Below are positions 62,689-64,000 of a DNA stretch of 64,000 bases, in pieces. A model generated the notes under the pieces. The model saw only the letters and a list, made by a program, of their open reading frames with translations, searched no databases and was not told the origin of the DNA. The stretch covers positions 1 through 64,000 of the forward strand of contig CAZTZO010000005.1 of assembly GCA_964618075.1 (NCBI GenBank). The letters are read 5' to 3'. Both the position numbers and the translations under genes were made by a program. How positions within the stretch are numbered: position 1 is the first letter of the stretch; the number at the start of each line of letters is the position of its first letter. This stretch comes from CAYTMY01 sp964618075 (GTDB lineage Bacteria; Bacillota; Clostridia; Eubacteriales; Anaerofustaceae).

Positions 62689-64000
62689 CTACAAAGAGTT
62701 TACATAATCTTTAAAGATTTCTCCTCTTTGCTCGAAATTATCAAACATATCCCAGCTTGCACAAGCCGGACTCAGAAGTACGCACTCGCCCGTATCGGCG
62801 GATTCTCGTGCAAGGTCCATTGCTTCTTTAAATGTATTTGCCTGTGTATAGTTTGTATATCCTTCTTTTTGTGCTGTGTCGATTATAGTTTCTTTTGTTG
62901 CTCCGAAAACGATTATGCGTTTAACCTTCTGCTTTATCAATCGCATGATTTGTGTGAAGTCATTATGCTTGTCATAGCCTCCCATAATTAGAACGATTGG
63001 TTGCTCCATAGCGTTTATAGCTGTAATGCTCGCGTCAGGATTCGTCCCCTTTGAGTCGTTAATGTATTTTACTCCGTTAACTTCTCTTACGAATTCAACA
63101 CGGTGCTCTACAGGTTGAAAGGATTTCAAAGTCGGCAATATCTGTTCTATGGTCAGGTTACATTCCAAACCAGCCAATATGGCGCACATCGCATTTGCCA
63201 TGTTGTGATCGCCTATTAATCGCATTTCACTTTTATGTATTATCTTTCCCATTTCCTTAGAGATAATATACCCGTCCTTTAAATAAATATCTGCTGTTTC
63301 TTCAGAAAGAGAAAAATATTTCACCTTACATTTGGCACGCTTGGCAAGGTCTTTTACTATCTTGTCGTCATAATTGAGTATTAGTGTATCCTCATTGTCC
63401 ATCAGCTTAAATATATTGGCTTTTGCCTCTATATAGTTATCCATGGTCTTGTGACGGTCCAGATGATCGGGAGTGATATTTGTTATAACTGCTATTTTCG
63501 GCTTCAAGCTTTTATGCATCGAAAGCTGAAAACTGCTTATCTCGAGAACGGCATATGTTGCTTTTGTTGATCTTTGGGCAAAATCTATAAAAGGAAAACC
63601 AATATTACCGCATACATCTGCATCAAATCCCGCATTTTTCAGTATAGCGCCCGTAAGATATGTAGTAGTTGTTTTACCGTTTGTGCCGGTTATGGCTATA
63701 ATATTTCCATTAAATTCAGTATTGGCAAATTCTACTTCACTCATTACCTCGATATTATTTTGTTGTGCAACCAAGCATGGCTTAATATCAGGAGGAACGC
63801 CGGGACTTAGTATTACAAGAGAGCATAATTTCACCTCTTCATCCTCAGGCTGTCTTCCCAAAATCATTTTTATATTTGCTGTGTTTTCAAGCTTCTCTAT
63901 GCCATAGCCTTCCTTGATAAGTGCGTTATATACTTTTATATCGTTCAAGATGACATTAGCACCTTTTTTTGCCAAATATTCAGCAGAGGAAATACCGCTT
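62689..64000 (-). CDS. murD: UDP-N-acetylmuramoylalanine--D-glutamate ligase MurD (5' end beyond the window)
   Basis: A cytoplasmic Mur ligase adding D-glutamate. The window ends inside the N-terminal domain: the visible sequence begins SGISSAEYLAKKGANVILND, so only the first few residues are missing. ILSPGVPPDIK, the P-loop ITGTNGKTTTTYLTGAIL, EISSFQLSMHKSLKP, NITPDHLDRHKTMDNY and NDSKGTNPDASITAI are all present, and the C-terminal VLLSPACASWDMFDNFEQRG is the MurD signature. It heads the visible part of the cluster; mraY would be expected upstream, beyond the right edge. Confidence 0.95.
   Translation of the reverse strand, partial: SGISSAEYLAKKGANVILNDIKVYNALIKEGYGIEKLENTANIKMILGRQPEDEEVKLCSLVILSPGVPPDIKPCLVAQQNNIEVMSEVEFANTEFNGNIIAITGTNGKTTTTYLTGAILKNAGFDADVCGNIGFPFIDFAQRSTKATYAVLEISSFQLSMHKSLKPKIAVITNITPDHLDRHKTMDNYIEAKANIFKLMDNEDTLILNYDDKIVKDLAKRAKCKVKYFSLSEETADIYLKDGYIISKEMGKIIHKSEMRLIGDHNMANAMCAILAGLECNLTIEQILPTLKSFQPVEHRVEFVREVNGVKYINDSKGTNPDASITAINAMEQPIVLIMGGYDKHNDFTQIMRLIKQKVKRIIVFGATKETIIDTAQKEGYTNYTQANTFKEAMDLARESADTGECVLLSPACASWDMFDNFEQRGEIFKDYVNSL

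Noticed and set aside
1..64000. CRISPR array, insertion sequence or rRNA
   Set aside because: No regularly spaced direct repeats, transposase motifs with terminal inverted repeats, or rRNA sequence were seen.

Overview
The window reads as chromosome from an AT-rich Gram-positive anaerobe of the class Clostridia, probably a gut-type lineage. The signs are a Firmicutes LexA operator (GAAC-N4-GTTC), a spoIIGA-sigE pair, a sigG remnant, a clostridial IspH-ribosomal S1 fusion, strong AGGAGG-type ribosome binding sites and many hairpin terminators. Most of the sequence is housekeeping DNA. No rRNA, CRISPR array or intact insertion sequence was seen.

Layout. 1-2872 (-) is a 5'-truncated phage/ICE-type polyvalent protein (HEVFH metallopeptidase motif and an ART-like C-terminal part) that runs off the left edge. 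2960-7937 (+) is the c-di-AMP/cell-wall operon cdaA-cdaR-(FAD oxidoreductase)-glmM. 8045-9628 (+) is a LexA-controlled DinB polymerase with a small downstream partner. 9941-12295 (-) is cobU-cobS-(short cobU-like)-phosphatase for cobalamin nucleotide-loop assembly. 12357-16600 (-) holds zapA and dnaE. 16734-22542 (-) is an oligopeptide transporter, oppABCDF. Next come an iron-alcohol-dehydrogenase-family protein with a degraded metal site (-), thrC-thrB (+), and pncB-ddl-argS (-). A tRNA-Val follows, then a divergent MurT/GatD-like pair (-), a truncated sigG (+), and cobT behind a cobalamin riboswitch (-). 35238-43035 holds rsmI (+), then a DUF421 membrane protein, pgsA, a CooT-like protein, queG, coaE, polA and an aminotransferase (all -). 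43270-49470 (-) runs serA, a COG2081 flavoprotein, a small membrane-anchored protein, cmk, plsC and the ispH-S1 fusion. 49578-51491 (-) holds a small protein, sigE and spoIIGA. 51654-54199 (+) is a SsuABC-type importer, 54319-57062 (+) is ftsE-ftsX-(M23 hydrolase), and 57159-64000 (-) is the division/cell-wall cluster murD-ftsW-murG-murA-ftsQ-ftsZ.

The dominant theme is envelope growth and division: c-di-AMP synthesis, GlmM, Ddl, MurA/D/G, FtsW/Q/Z/E/X, ZapA and a septal M23 hydrolase. Around it sit DNA replication (DnaE, PolA, CoaE), phospholipid synthesis (PlsC, PgsA), B12 completion (CobU/S/T and a phosphatase) and threonine synthesis.

The most unusual points are these. sigG is truncated in region 2 and abuts cobT, although spoIIGA and sigE look intact, which suggests loss of late sporulation. 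The GatD-like protein lacks the catalytic Cys and His and is paired with an equally divergent MurT. The iron-ADH-like protein has replaced three of four metal ligands plus the adjacent conserved His. A LexA box sits directly on the dinB promoter, with a small unknown protein behind dinB. Finally, a headless phage-type gene abuts the cdaA promoter. All functional statements are from reading the sequence and recall of family motifs; no database search was run.
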